DNA of 41,403 nt from CAMYLY01 sp039587215 (GCA_039587215.1 JBDHIW010000019.1:1-41403); one strand, 5' to 3'; positions 1 to 8,778 are shown, numbered from the stretch's first letter. The notes: a model not told the origin generated them from the sequence alone. Program-made: numbers and translations.

Positions 1-2
1 GG

Positions 3-611
3 ACGATCCGCCCCTACATCGACGAGCTGATCCAGCGTTTCGGCCTGGGGGCGAAGGCCGGTGTGCCGGCACGCAAGCTGTCCCGCGGCATGCAGCAGAA
101 GCTCGCCGTCGCGTGTGCGCTCGTGAAGCGCACCGACGTCCTGCTGCTGGACGAGCCGACACTCGGACTGGACGTGGAAACGTCCCACGAGCTTCGCACG
201 CTGCTCGTCGATCTGGCGCGGGAAGACGGCCGCACGATCATCCTGTCGTCGCACGACATGCACGTGGTCCAGGACATCTGCCGGCGCGTGATCATCATTC
301 ACGAGGGGCGGGTCGTCACGGACGATCTCGTCAGCAACCTCCTCCAGCTCTTTCGTGCCCGCGCGTACCGCGTCAGGCTCGACGGCGCACTCGACGACGG
401 GGTCGCGCGCGCGCTGCACGAGCGCTTCGAGCTCGTGCACATCCGCCCCGACGACGACGGAACCGACATCGAGGTCGAGCTCTTTGCGCGCGACCAGATC
501 TACGAGCTCATGGACATCCTGCGTGCCGGGCAGTGCGTGATCGCGAGCATCGACGGCGCGGAACCCAACCTCGAGGAAGTCTTCCTCTCCATCGTGCGGG
601 ACGACGCCTAG
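3..611 (+). CDS. ABC transporter ATP-binding protein, 5'-truncated
   Basis: This is the C-terminal two thirds (about 200 residues) of an ABC ATPase; the Walker A region lies outside the window. The signature loop appears as LSRGMQQK, followed by Walker B VLLLDEPTLGLD and the switch histidine in SSHDMH. The form of the signature and the C-terminal extension of roughly 80 residues after the nucleotide-binding domain are typical of ATPases paired with ABC-2 type permeases. The TAG stop is directly followed by the ATG of the permease gene, so the two are almost certainly co-translated as one exporter. By family such pairs export drugs, lipids or polysaccharides; the substrate cannot be told from the sequence. 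Confidence 0.93.
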   Translation, partial: TIRPYIDELIQRFGLGAKAGVPARKLSRGMQQKLAVACALVKRTDVLLLDEPTLGLDVETSHELRTLLVDLAREDGRTIILSSHDMHVVQDICRRVIIIHEGRVVTDDLVSNLLQLFRARAYRVRLDGALDDGVARALHERFELVHIRPDDDGTDIEVELFARDQIYELMDILRAGQCVIASIDGAEPNLEEVFLSIVRDDA

Positions 612-1388
612 ATGCGGACCCTGGTGATGGCCTGGGCCATGATCAAGCGCTACGGCATCGAGCTTCGGCGGTACGCGTTCAACACGTTCTCCATGCTCCT
701 GTCGTTCTACCTCGTGTTCCTGCTGCTCTTCCTCGGTATCCGGACGTTCGTCGGCCCGAACGCCCAGTTCGGCGAGGCGCTCGACGGCATGGTGATCGGC
801 TTCACCGTCTTCTACCTCGTGGTGTACGCCTACGCCGAGCTGTCGTGGGTCCTCATCGGCGAGGCACAGCAGGGCACCTTGGAGCAGCTTTCCATGTCGC
901 CCCTCGGGTTCGGGCGGGTGATCATCGCGCGGATCTTCGCGGCGCTCGCATTCCGCACCATCGTGATGTTCGCGCTTCTCGTGGTGATGATGGCCACGAC
1001 CGGCACGTGGCTGCGCGTCGACCTCCTCACGGTGATACCGCTGCTCGTGCTCACCGTGGCGAGCGTCCAGGGAATCGGCTTCGTGATGGGCGGGCTCGCG
1101 CTCGTGTTCAAGCAGATCCAGGCCGCGCTGGGCATTCTGCAGTTCCTGTTCGTGGGCCTGATCGCCATCCCCCTCGACCAGGTTCCGCAGGCGAAGTTTC
1201 TCCCGCTGACGTGGGGCACTCACCTGGTCGGACGGGCCATGGCCGGGGGCGAGCGCCTCTGGGAAATGCCGGCGGGCGACGTCGCCACACTGACGATCGT
1301 CGGCGTGGCCTACTTTGCAGCCGGGTTCGGGGTGTTTACGCTGTTCGAGCGGCTCGCCCGCGCCCGCGGTCTCCTCGGCCACTACTGA
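612..1388 (+). CDS. ABC-2 type transporter permease
   Basis: This 258-residue protein is an integral membrane permease with about six hydrophobic segments, for example near residues 28-48, 60-80, 108-130, 137-165, 170-185 and 228-250. The size and layout fit the ABC-2 family of exporters, which act as dimers with two ATPase subunits. It starts at the base following the stop of the ATPase gene, which supports a single transporter. The following oxidoreductase gene begins 8 bases after its stop, so the operon continues. No substrate-specific motif was recognised. Confidence 0.9.
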   Translation: MRTLVMAWAMIKRYGIELRRYAFNTFSMLLSFYLVFLLLFLGIRTFVGPNAQFGEALDGMVIGFTVFYLVVYAYAELSWVLIGEAQQGTLEQLSMSPLGFGRVIIARIFAALAFRTIVMFALLVVMMATTGTWLRVDLLTVIPLLVLTVASVQGIGFVMGGLALVFKQIQAALGILQFLFVGLIAIPLDQVPQAKFLPLTWGTHLVGRAMAGGERLWEMPAGDVATLTIVGVAYFAAGFGVFTLFERLARARGLLGHY

Positions 1389-1396
1389 GCACACGC

Positions 1397-2410
1397 ATGC
1401 GACACGTCTGCATACCCCGACACGGTCCGCCCTCCGTCCTCGAAGTTCGCGACGCGCCGATACCCGAGCCGCAGAGCGGTCAGGTGCGCATCAAGGTGCG
1501 GTACGCCGGCCTGAACTTCTCGGACGTGCTGGCCCGAGCGGGGCTCTACCCTGACGCGCCGAAGCCGCCGTGCGTGATGGGCTACGAGGTGAGCGGCACC
1601 ATCGACGCCGTCGGCCGCGGCGTGGAGGGGATCACGGTGGGCCAGCGGGTGCTCGCGCCCACCAGCTTCCGCGGCCAAAGCGAGTACGTGTGCACGCCCG
1701 CTTCGCAGGTCTTCTCCGTGCCGGAGCACGTCGACGACGACGTGGCCGCCGCCCTGACGGTGACCTATCTGACCGCCCACCACCTGCTCAACCGGCTCAC
1801 GAGCGTCCAGTCGACCGATACGGTCCTGGTGCACGCCGCGGCGGGCGGGGTCGGTACCGCCGCGATTCAGCTGTGCCACCTCGTCGGCGCCCGCGTGCTG
1901 GGCACCGCGTCTCCCGCCAAGCACGGGCGGCTGCGCGACATGGGCGTCGTCCCGGTGGACTACACCCGTCCCGACTGGACCGACCACGTCCGCGACGTGA
2001 CGGACGGGCGGGGCGTCGACATCGCCCTCGACTCGATCGGCGGCGCCTCGTTCCGCAAGAGCTACGACCTGCTGGCGCCCGGCGGCCGGCTCCTGTGTTT
2101 CGGGAACTCCGCCATGGCGCGACCCGGACGTCGCAGCATCGTGCGTGCGCTACTCTCGATCGTGCGCATGCCGCGCTTCAGTCCCATCGAACTCATGAAC
2201 CGGAACCGCGGCGTCCTCGGAGCGCACATTGGGCACCTGTGGGGAGAGACCCGCCTCCTGCGGCCGCAGATGGAGCACCTTCTGGAGCTGCTGGCGGCCG
2301 GGCACATCACACCCATCATCGACCAAGCCTTCGCCTTCGAGGACGCGGCCGCCGCGCACGAGCGGCTGGAATCGCGGGCGAACATCGGCAAGGTGCTGCT
2401 CCACCCATGA
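1397..2410 (+). CDS. zinc-independent quinone oxidoreductase-like protein (MDR family)
   Basis: This 337-residue enzyme belongs to the medium-chain dehydrogenase/reductase family, quinone oxidoreductase branch. The N-terminal GroES-like half contains the NFSDVLARAGLYP segment typical of the family. The NADPH-binding Rossmann half carries VHAAAGGVGTAAIQL near residues 145-160. The zinc-ligand cysteines of true alcohol dehydrogenases are not seen, so a zinc-free NADPH-dependent reductase of quinones or enones is most likely. The ATG start is 8 bases after the permease stop. Its TGA overlaps the ATG of the next gene (ATGA), so translation is probably coupled. The physiological substrate is unknown. 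Confidence 0.9.
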   Translation: MRHVCIPRHGPPSVLEVRDAPIPEPQSGQVRIKVRYAGLNFSDVLARAGLYPDAPKPPCVMGYEVSGTIDAVGRGVEGITVGQRVLAPTSFRGQSEYVCTPASQVFSVPEHVDDDVAAALTVTYLTAHHLLNRLTSVQSTDTVLVHAAAGGVGTAAIQLCHLVGARVLGTASPAKHGRLRDMGVVPVDYTRPDWTDHVRDVTDGRGVDIALDSIGGASFRKSYDLLAPGGRLLCFGNSAMARPGRRSIVRALLSIVRMPRFSPIELMNRNRGVLGAHIGHLWGETRLLRPQMEHLLELLAAGHITPIIDQAFAFEDAAAAHERLESRANIGKVLLHP

Positions 2411-3279
2411 AGCCGGTGCGGCCGTTTTCCAGAAACGGATGGTGCGCGATGGCGATCGTGGGGCTCTCGTTTCCGGTAACCGCGGCACCCGCGCAGACGG
2501 CCGCGCCGGTTCGCGTCATGACATTCAACATCCGCTACGGGACGGCCAACGACGGACCGAATGCGTGGGCGTTGCGGACGGATCTGGTGCAGCAAACGAT
2601 CGAGCGTGCATTGCCCGACGTCGTCGGACTGCAGGAGGCCTTGGCGTTTCAGATCGACGAACTGACGGCGCGTCTCTCCGGCTGGGGCGTCGTCGGTGTC
2701 GGCCGTGACGACGGCCTCGCCCGCGGAGAGTACGCCGCGCTGCTGTATCGCGCCGATCGCTTCCACATCGCCGAGAGCGGCACGTTCTGGCTATCCGACA
2801 CGCCGGACACACCCGGCTCCACGTCCTGGGGCAACCGGATCACGCGCATCTGCACGTGGGCGCGGTTCGTCGACCGCGGCTCCGGCAGCAGCTTCTACGT
2901 GTTCAACGTGCATCTCGACCACGAGTCGGCCCCGTCGCGGGTGCGGAGCGTCGAACTCGTGCTGAGCCGCATCCGCGCACGGGCTTATCGCGATCCGGTC
3001 GTCATCATGGGCGACTTCAACGCCGGCGAGACGGCGCCGCCGATGACGAAGCTCACGGCCGACGGCTTCCGGAACACGTTCCGGGTGCTGCACCCGGCCG
3101 TGGACACGGTCGGAACGTTTCACGGCTTCCGCGGCGGCAAGGAGGGCGAGATGATCGACGCCATCTTCGTCTCGCCGGAGTGGCACGTCGACGAGGCAAC
3201 CATCGACCGCTGGCCCGGCGCCGTGCCGTTCCCGTCGGACCACTATCCGGTCACGGCCGTCCTGCGTCGTCCCCGATGA
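2407..3279 (+). CDS. secreted endonuclease/exonuclease/phosphatase family protein
   Basis: This 290-residue protein has an N-terminal signal peptide (basic n-region, hydrophobic stretch, cleavage probably near PAQTA at residues 28-32). A complete EEP metal-dependent phosphoesterase fold follows. Visible motifs in order are VMTFNIRYG, the metal-binding glutamate in VGLQEA, NVHLDH, the catalytic IMGDFNAG and the terminal SDHYPV. The family covers nucleases, sphingomyelinases and inositol-phosphate phosphatases. This secreted small form resembles the group often annotated as endonuclease/exonuclease/phosphatase in Bacteroidota and relatives, where the substrate is mostly unproven. It overlaps both neighbours by ATGA, so it is embedded in the operon. 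Confidence 0.9.
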   Translation: MKPVRPFSRNGWCAMAIVGLSFPVTAAPAQTAAPVRVMTFNIRYGTANDGPNAWALRTDLVQQTIERALPDVVGLQEALAFQIDELTARLSGWGVVGVGRDDGLARGEYAALLYRADRFHIAESGTFWLSDTPDTPGSTSWGNRITRICTWARFVDRGSGSSFYVFNVHLDHESAPSRVRSVELVLSRIRARAYRDPVVIMGDFNAGETAPPMTKLTADGFRNTFRVLHPAVDTVGTFHGFRGGKEGEMIDAIFVSPEWHVDEATIDRWPGAVPFPSDHYPVTAVLRRPR

Positions 3280-3929
3280 CCGCCATGGAGAGCCATCACC
3301 TTCCCGTCCGACGCACCGCGCGGTACTGGACCCTCGGGCCCGCCAGCGGCGCCTCGGTCATCTGGGTAGTGTGCCACGGGTACGGCCAGCTCGCCGGCCC
3401 GTTCCTCGAGGCGTTCCGGCACTGGGACGACGGAAGCCGACTGATCGTGGCGCCCGAGGGTCTGTCCCGCTACTACGTGGACCACGGTGCGGGTGCGGTG
3501 GGGGCGACGTGGATGACGCGCGAAGACCGTCTCGTCGACATCGAGGACTACGTCGCCTATCTCGACGACCTCATCGAGGCCGTGCGGGAGCGCGCGGTGC
3601 CCGACGCCCCCGTGCACGTACTCGGGTTCTCACAGGGGACCCACACGGTGTGTCGCTGGGCGGCGTTCGGGCGGGTGCGACCTGCGCGACTGATCCTCTG
3701 GGGCAGCGGCGTTCCCCCGGACCTCGATCTTGCGGGACCGGGGCGGGCGCTGGCCGAGTACGACCTCACTGTTGCGCTCGGGCGGACCGATCGACACATC
3801 ACGTCGGAGATGGTCGCTCGCGAAGAAGCGCGGCTGACCGAGGCCGGTATCCCGTACACGCTCCGCTGGTACGATGCGGGGCATCGACTCCATCGCGAAA
3901 CGCTCGACGCGCTCGTGCAGGAAGAATGA
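3276..3929 (+). CDS. alpha/beta hydrolase (phospholipase/carboxylesterase-like)
   Basis: This 217-residue cytoplasmic serine hydrolase has the oxyanion-hole region CHGYGQ near residues 33-38, the nucleophile elbow GFSQG, and a C-terminal catalytic histidine in DAGHRLHRE. The arrangement matches the small phospholipase/carboxylesterase (YpfH-like) group of the alpha/beta hydrolase fold. The first ATG overlaps the upstream stop (ATGA). A second in-frame ATG lies 9 bases later (3285) and is an equally possible start. No signal peptide is seen, unlike both neighbours. Substrate is unknown. Confidence 0.88.
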   Translation: MTAMESHHLPVRRTARYWTLGPASGASVIWVVCHGYGQLAGPFLEAFRHWDDGSRLIVAPEGLSRYYVDHGAGAVGATWMTREDRLVDIEDYVAYLDDLIEAVRERAVPDAPVHVLGFSQGTHTVCRWAAFGRVRPARLILWGSGVPPDLDLAGPGRALAEYDLTVALGRTDRHITSEMVAREEARLTEAGIPYTLRWYDAGHRLHRETLDALVQEE

Positions 3930-4981
3930 TCATGCGATCGACCCACCTCTTCGCCGCCGTACTCGTGGCCGCGGCGCCGCTGCCTGCGCAGGAACCCGCG
4001 TCGTGGGGAACGGGCGACGTACCGTTTCACACCTTCTCGATCGCCGCCGTCGACACCGCGACCCGCGAGGTGGGGGTCGCCGTGACCACACGGGTCGCGT
4101 GTGTCGGGAACGGCGTCCCGTGGGTTCGTGCCGGCGTGGGTGCGGTGGCGACCCAGGCGTCGACCCGGGTCGCGTACGGCGTCGAACTCCTCGACATGCT
4201 GGCGGAGGGCATGGCGGCGGACGACGCGCTGCGAGAGGCGATGGCCGACGACGAACGGGCGGCGACGCGCCAGGTCGGCGTGATCGGCCTCGATGCGGGC
4301 CACGCTCAGCACACCGGCGACAGCACCTTCGTGTGGGCCGGACACCGAGCCGGGGCTACCTATGTCACCCAGGGCAACCTCCTGGAAGGCCCGCGGGTCA
4401 TCGATGCCGTCGCGACGACGTTCGAAGCCTCGGAAGGCACGCACCGCCACCTTGCGGACCGGCTGATCGACGCGTTGGCCGCGGGGCAAGCGGCGGGCGG
4501 GGACGCGCGCAAGGGGCGCGCTCAGTCGGCGGCCGTGATCGTCGCGGACGCCCGCCCCGGCGTGTCGCGCCGGCCGGACGGCGTCACCGTCCACATCAAC
4601 GTGTGCGAGCATCCGACGCCGGTGGCAGAGCTCCGGCGGATCCACGATGCCATCTCGCAGACCCTCGGTTTTCGCCGGCTGGAGATGTTTTCGGGCCGGG
4701 ATGTCTGGCAGCTCAAGGTGATGCTGCACGCGCTGGGGTACTACCGGGCCGACGCCGACAGTCTGGTGGCCAGCCGCTCCGGATTCCTGTTCGACCCCGG
4801 GACGGTCACAGCCGTCGACGCCTTCCGTGCGGACATGGGGTTCTCGACGCCGACCCTCGGATCACCACCCGGGCTCGTCGATTCGGCGACCGTGCAGGCG
4901 CTGTGGCGGGAACTCGAAGGCCGCGGCCTCGCCGCGGACGTGCGGCAACGCCTGCTGCAGTGGACCCAGATCCGGCGCTGA
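3926..4981 (+). CDS. secreted DUF1028 protein with C-terminal peptidoglycan-binding-like domain
   Basis: The 351-residue product begins with a signal peptide (MIMRSTHLFAAVLVAAAPLPAQ), so the mature protein is outside the cytoplasm. The mature start HTFSIAAVDTATREVGVAV and the later TRQVGVIGLD are typical of DUF1028, a family assigned to the Ntn-hydrolase superfamily without a proven reaction. The last roughly 110 residues (VWQLKVMLHALGYYR to VQALW) look like a PG_binding_1-type repeat that may hold the protein at the cell wall. The start ATG overlaps the previous stop; an ATG at 3932 is an alternative. It is the last gene of this plus-strand run, ending 9 bases from a convergent gene. Confidence 0.85.
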   Translation: MIMRSTHLFAAVLVAAAPLPAQEPASWGTGDVPFHTFSIAAVDTATREVGVAVTTRVACVGNGVPWVRAGVGAVATQASTRVAYGVELLDMLAEGMAADDALREAMADDERAATRQVGVIGLDAGHAQHTGDSTFVWAGHRAGATYVTQGNLLEGPRVIDAVATTFEASEGTHRHLADRLIDALAAGQAAGGDARKGRAQSAAVIVADARPGVSRRPDGVTVHINVCEHPTPVAELRRIHDAISQTLGFRRLEMFSGRDVWQLKVMLHALGYYRADADSLVASRSGFLFDPGTVTAVDAFRADMGFSTPTLGSPPGLVDSATVQALWRELEGRGLAADVRQRLLQWTQIRR

Positions 4982-4990
4982 CGTCGTGCA

Positions 4991-5953
4991 CTAGAAGGGG
5001 CCGCTGAGTTCGGCCCCTTCGATGGCTTCCTCGCAGAACTCGAAAAACTTGCAGTAGCGGCAGTCGGAGGTGTCGTCCCGCAGCGGGAACGCCTCGACGG
5101 GCCGCGGCTCGTTCGTGTCGGGGTTCGCCAGGTAGGTCTGCATCATCGCGATGCTGTCGAGAATGCCCTGCTCCTCGGACGCGATCGCGTCCTCGTCGAG
5201 GTCGACGGTCTCGGAGGTTCCCGTGAACAGGTACTCGAGCCGCCCTTCGATGGGTCCCGGCTCCAGGTCGGACCGGCTCGTGACGTAGAGCGCGTACGTG
5301 CGCAGCTGGAGCGGGTGCAGATCCCTGTCCTCCTGTCCCGTCTTCCAGTCCACCACGTGGTAGACCCCGTCGCCGGTGCGATACAGAAGGTCGGGCTGGG
5401 CATAGATCGTGTGGCCCCGAAGCGTGAAAAACTCCGGGCCCCGATCGACCTCCTTCACCTCGACGTACGGCGCCTGCAGCGCGTCCCGGTAGCTCTGAGA
5501 TTCGGGAAGGTTCCGCAGACACGTATGCAGCTTCTCACTGATGCGCTCGATGAGGTGCTTGGACGGACCGTCGCCGTAGTAGAAGTCGAAGAACATGGAG
5601 AGCGCCTTGGGCCGTCGCTTCCAGTCCTTGAGCCGCTTCGACTGCGCATACGCACGGTTCAGGAGCTGCCGGCCGGCCGTGACGAGCTCGTCGACCGACA
5701 GCGGCCGCTCTCCGCCGCGGGCGCCGCGCACCGCGTCGGCGGCCAGGTCGTGAATCACCCCGCCCAGGAACTCGTGGAACGACTTGATCTGCTTCAGGCG
5801 ATACGCGGTGCGAGCGGTCGGTTCGGCATCTTCGAACCATCCGTTGTGGGCGCCGTAGTACTGCCAGTAGTACTTGCGCGGGCACTCGCGAAACGTGCTG
5901 CGCCGGCTCTGCGACCACGAGAAGTCGGGAAACGGACGCTCTTCATACGCCAT
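4991..5953 (-). CDS. PD-(D/E)XK nuclease family protein with Fe-S cluster cysteines (AddB/Cas4-like)
   Basis: This 320-residue protein has a RecB-type nuclease core: H68, D188 in AQPDLLY, D202 and K204 in VVDWKTGQ, and the helical QLRTYALY motif. C24 (in RECPRKYYW) together with C298, C301 and C307 (CX2CX5C) gives the split four-cysteine pattern that holds a 4Fe-4S cluster in AddB and Cas4. No helicase domain is fused and no cas genes are nearby. The likely role is DNA end processing or repair; PF12705-type stand-alone proteins are common and poorly studied. The start lies 11 bases after the stop of the DUF5916 gene, so it is probably the second gene of that operon. Confidence 0.88.
   Translation of the reverse strand: MAYEERPFPDFSWSQSRRSTFRECPRKYYWQYYGAHNGWFEDAEPTARTAYRLKQIKSFHEFLGGVIHDLAADAVRGARGGERPLSVDELVTAGRQLLNRAYAQSKRLKDWKRRPKALSMFFDFYYGDGPSKHLIERISEKLHTCLRNLPESQSYRDALQAPYVEVKEVDRGPEFFTLRGHTIYAQPDLLYRTGDGVYHVVDWKTGQEDRDLHPLQLRTYALYVTSRSDLEPGPIEGRLEYLFTGTSETVDLDEDAIASEEQGILDSIAMMQTYLANPDTNEPRPVEAFPLRDDTSDCRYCKFFEFCEEAIEGAELSGPF
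4994..5020. terminator. perfect 10-bp hairpin between convergent genes, possible bidirectional terminator
   Basis: GAAGGGGCCG and its exact reverse complement flank a 7-base loop. The hairpin lies within the last codons and stop region of the minus-strand nuclease gene and 13 bases after the stop of the plus-strand DUF1028 gene. Neither strand has a T-run after the stem, so it is not a classical intrinsic terminator; a terminator or transcript-end stabiliser for both operons is inferred from position. Confidence 0.5.
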
Positions 5954-5964
5954 CGGTCACACGC

Positions 5965-8697
5965 TCACAATCCGAACCAGTAATTGACCTTCACCATGAA
6001 CAGGTTCTCCGCCGGCGCGGTCAGCAGTGCGGCAACGTCCCGCCCGAAGGAGAAGTCTCCAATCCCCACCCGGTCGCGCTGCCGGCGCTGCCACACGACG
6101 AAGATGGTCGAGCCCGGTCGGTATTCCCACCGCAGCACGACGTTGCCGATGAGCGAGCGAACGTTGAAGTCGCGGTCCCCGAAGTCGTCGTCCACGGCGC
6201 CGTCACCATCGAAGTCGACGTACCGGCGACCCTCCGTGTCGATACACGTGAGCCCTCCGACGCACGTGTCCGCGCCGTTCAGGGACTGATGCTCGCCTTC
6301 GGGCAACGTCCAGAAGCTGAACGTCTCGGGCTTGAGGAACTGCTTGTAGGCGACGTAATCCCCCGACGAGACGAGCGGCTGGGCGTAGAGCTGCAGGCTC
6401 AAGCGCGGCGTGAACGTGATGTTCAGGCGCGTCTGCAGCGCCAGCTCGCGCCGACGCAAATCCGCGAACAGATACCGCGGCCCGAAGGTAGGAGAGAACG
6501 GCACGGCCGTCGAGGTCCGAACGTACTGGGACGCGTTCGTCTGAGACGTCCATTCGGGCTCCACCTCGATCTCCACCTGCGAGACCGGCCGGTACGACAC
6601 CTGCACGTTCGCACTGAAGCGTGTTCCAGACCCCTGCTCACCCACCTCGTACTCGATGCCCGGTTCGAGGCTCAGCTTGTTGCGATCGTCCGTCTCGGCC
6701 GACAGATCGACGCGGTACGATCGGGGGCTCGCCATGAGCGGCCCGCCACGGGTCGCCGTGCGGTCCATCATGGCCGGACGGATGGAGACGGCGGCATTGA
6801 CACCCCAGTAGTTCAGGAACTCCACCGAGCCCCGCAGGTTGAACGACCCCCGCACATGGGCCCGCTGCCAAGCACGCGACGACCCGATGTCCTTGAGGGC
6901 GTCGTGCGTCCAGTTGTGGAAGGTGAAGAACGTGACGTCGTAGTTGCGAAACACCCGGCCCGGTTCGATCTCGCGGTACCGGATCCGCATCCCCCCGTCC
7001 AGCACTTCCTGTCGGCTGCTGAACCCCAGATCGTTCACCTCGAACCCGGGTGTCACCTGTGCGGCCCACACGGACCCGGTCCAGTGGCGACCCCGCCGCT
7101 TCTCCAGCGTCATCCGCCAATCGATGCCGGTCATCGATGTGGCAGAGGAGTCCAGCGACAGCCACCGCGAATCCGGCCGTTGGAAGTAGTGCGTGCTGGA
7201 GCGCTGGATGCGAATCAGGGCCGTCGAATCGCCGCGCACGTGCGTGCCAGCCGCGTAGCCGAAGAAGGCCCAGCCGCGGTCGGCCCACTGCAACTCCCAA
7301 TCGACGCCTGCGGCCACCGCGACACGGGGCAGAAAATCGAAGCTCCCATCCTCTGGCAGGTCCCTCACCAGTAGTGTGCTCAGCGCCCCGACCGTGGACG
7401 CGCCGTCGTTGAAGTCCTGCCGCAGGCGCAGCACCCCGTACCCCGACCGCGGCTCCACCACGAACGTCCCGGTCGAGTCCGTCTCGGCGAAGAACGCCCG
7501 CCCGCGTTCGCGCTGCGTCACCGCCGCGAGCGCCCCGAGCGAGAGGCCGCTGGTGGTCCGGCCGGTCACCTTCAGTGCTCCGAGGATGGTGGCAGCGTCA
7601 GGTATATCGGAGTAGGTCGCCCCTCCCGGTGGACTGCCGTGCGGGTCCCGGCCGATGCGTCGGCTGTAGAACAGACGGTTCCGGCCGCCCGACAGGGAGT
7701 AATTGAAGATCTGCGCATCCTCGACGAAGAACGGCCGCCGCTCCTGAAAGAACGTCTCGAATGCGGTGAGGTTGATGACCGCCGGATCGGCTTCCACCTG
7801 ACCGAAGTCGGGATTCACCGTGGCGTTCAGCGTGAACTGCGACCCCAGGCCCACGCGAAGGTCCACGCCCGCCCGCGCGGCGAGGTCAGGGTTGGACGCG
7901 AACGGGTCGCCCGGGTCGGGCTGACCGGCAAACGCGCTCGACAGCACGTAGGGACGCGCTTCGAGCCGACGCGACGGCCGCGCGAAACGGAGCCCGTCCA
8001 GCACCCCGAACTGACTCACCACCCCTTGCTGCAGCTGCGAGACGAGGGCGAACTGTGAAAACTCGTTGGACTGCACCCGGCGCCGGGTGAAGTTGACTCC
8101 CCAGGACTGCACGGCGTCCGAGGCTTCGTACTGGAACTGAGACAGCGGGATACGCATCTCGACCGACCAGCCGGCGCTGTCGATGTGCACGGCCGACTCC
8201 CATACCGCGTCCCAGGCTCCGTCTTCGTCGGAGTCGTCGAACAGGTAGTCGTCGCGCTGCTGGTTGGCCGCACTGACGTTGAACTGGTAGCCCGTGCGTC
8301 GGTCGAGGTTGGGATCGAAGGCTACTTCGAAATAGTCGTACTGCCCCCACTCGTCCCTGCGAACGAGCTGGCGGCCGATCGTCGACGGCTCACGATCGTA
8401 CAGCCGTGCGCCCACGTACAGCGCCTGCCCGTCGTAGAGGATCCGGACCTCGGTCCGTTCCTGCGCGGCGTCCCCTTCGACCGGCGACCGCTGAATGAAG
8501 TCGGTCGCGACCGGCGCGCCCGCCCATGCCGCCTCGTCCAGGCGACCGTCCAGCCGGACGTCTCCCGTGCGTTCGGCCGCGGTGACACGACGCGCTGTCC
8601 GGTCCGGCGTCTGGTACGCCAAGGCGGTGGACGGAAGCACGCTCCCGAAAAGGAACAGACCAACCCAGCGACGATACGGCGACATCGGCAATCTCAT
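5965..8697 (-). CDS. DUF5916 outer-membrane protein with N-terminal CBM9-like domain
   Basis: This 910-residue secreted protein starts with a signal peptide ending near residue 27 (STALAYQ). Residues of about 40-230 resemble a family 9 carbohydrate-binding domain (VRLDGRLDEAAW, then ILYDGQALYVGARLYD). The remainder is the DUF5916 region, rich in alternating aromatic strands and ending in YWFGL, as in outer-membrane beta barrels. A segment DFDGDGAVDDDFGDRDFN near residue 835 looks like a calcium-binding loop. The family is abundant in Bacteroidota and Gemmatimonadota; its function is unproven, with surface carbohydrate binding or uptake often suggested. ATG 8697 was used; ATG 8685 is an alternative, and neither has a clear Shine-Dalgarno site. 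Confidence 0.88.
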   Translation of the reverse strand: MRLPMSPYRRWVGLFLFGSVLPSTALAYQTPDRTARRVTAAERTGDVRLDGRLDEAAWAGAPVATDFIQRSPVEGDAAQERTEVRILYDGQALYVGARLYDREPSTIGRQLVRRDEWGQYDYFEVAFDPNLDRRTGYQFNVSAANQQRDDYLFDDSDEDGAWDAVWESAVHIDSAGWSVEMRIPLSQFQYEASDAVQSWGVNFTRRRVQSNEFSQFALVSQLQQGVVSQFGVLDGLRFARPSRRLEARPYVLSSAFAGQPDPGDPFASNPDLAARAGVDLRVGLGSQFTLNATVNPDFGQVEADPAVINLTAFETFFQERRPFFVEDAQIFNYSLSGGRNRLFYSRRIGRDPHGSPPGGATYSDIPDAATILGALKVTGRTTSGLSLGALAAVTQRERGRAFFAETDSTGTFVVEPRSGYGVLRLRQDFNDGASTVGALSTLLVRDLPEDGSFDFLPRVAVAAGVDWELQWADRGWAFFGYAAGTHVRGDSTALIRIQRSSTHYFQRPDSRWLSLDSSATSMTGIDWRMTLEKRRGRHWTGSVWAAQVTPGFEVNDLGFSSRQEVLDGGMRIRYREIEPGRVFRNYDVTFFTFHNWTHDALKDIGSSRAWQRAHVRGSFNLRGSVEFLNYWGVNAAVSIRPAMMDRTATRGGPLMASPRSYRVDLSAETDDRNKLSLEPGIEYEVGEQGSGTRFSANVQVSYRPVSQVEIEVEPEWTSQTNASQYVRTSTAVPFSPTFGPRYLFADLRRRELALQTRLNITFTPRLSLQLYAQPLVSSGDYVAYKQFLKPETFSFWTLPEGEHQSLNGADTCVGGLTCIDTEGRRYVDFDGDGAVDDDFGDRDFNVRSLIGNVVLRWEYRPGSTIFVVWQRRQRDRVGIGDFSFGRDVAALLTAPAENLFMVKVNYWFGL

Positions 8698-8749
8698 TGA
8701 TGGAGCAGGAGTGGATCCTCAAGGGTATACGCAGTTCTGCCGCGGCGTG

Positions 8750-8778
8750 CTGACCGTGTGGGTGCGACGCGCTAGATT
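8750..8778 (+). promoter_or_regulatory. predicted sigma70-type promoter of the ligase/radical SAM/halogenase-like operon
   Basis: CTGACC (8750-8755), a 17-base spacer and TAGATT (8773-8778) give a reasonable housekeeping promoter. Transcription would start near 8785, leaving a leader of about 54 bases before the ATG at 8839. It is the only clear promoter found before the three-gene module. Confidence 0.5.

Noticed and set aside
4991..5953. Cas4 of a CRISPR system
   Set aside because: The Fe-S nuclease pattern is shared with AddB and stand-alone nucleases, and no repeats or other cas genes occur in the window.
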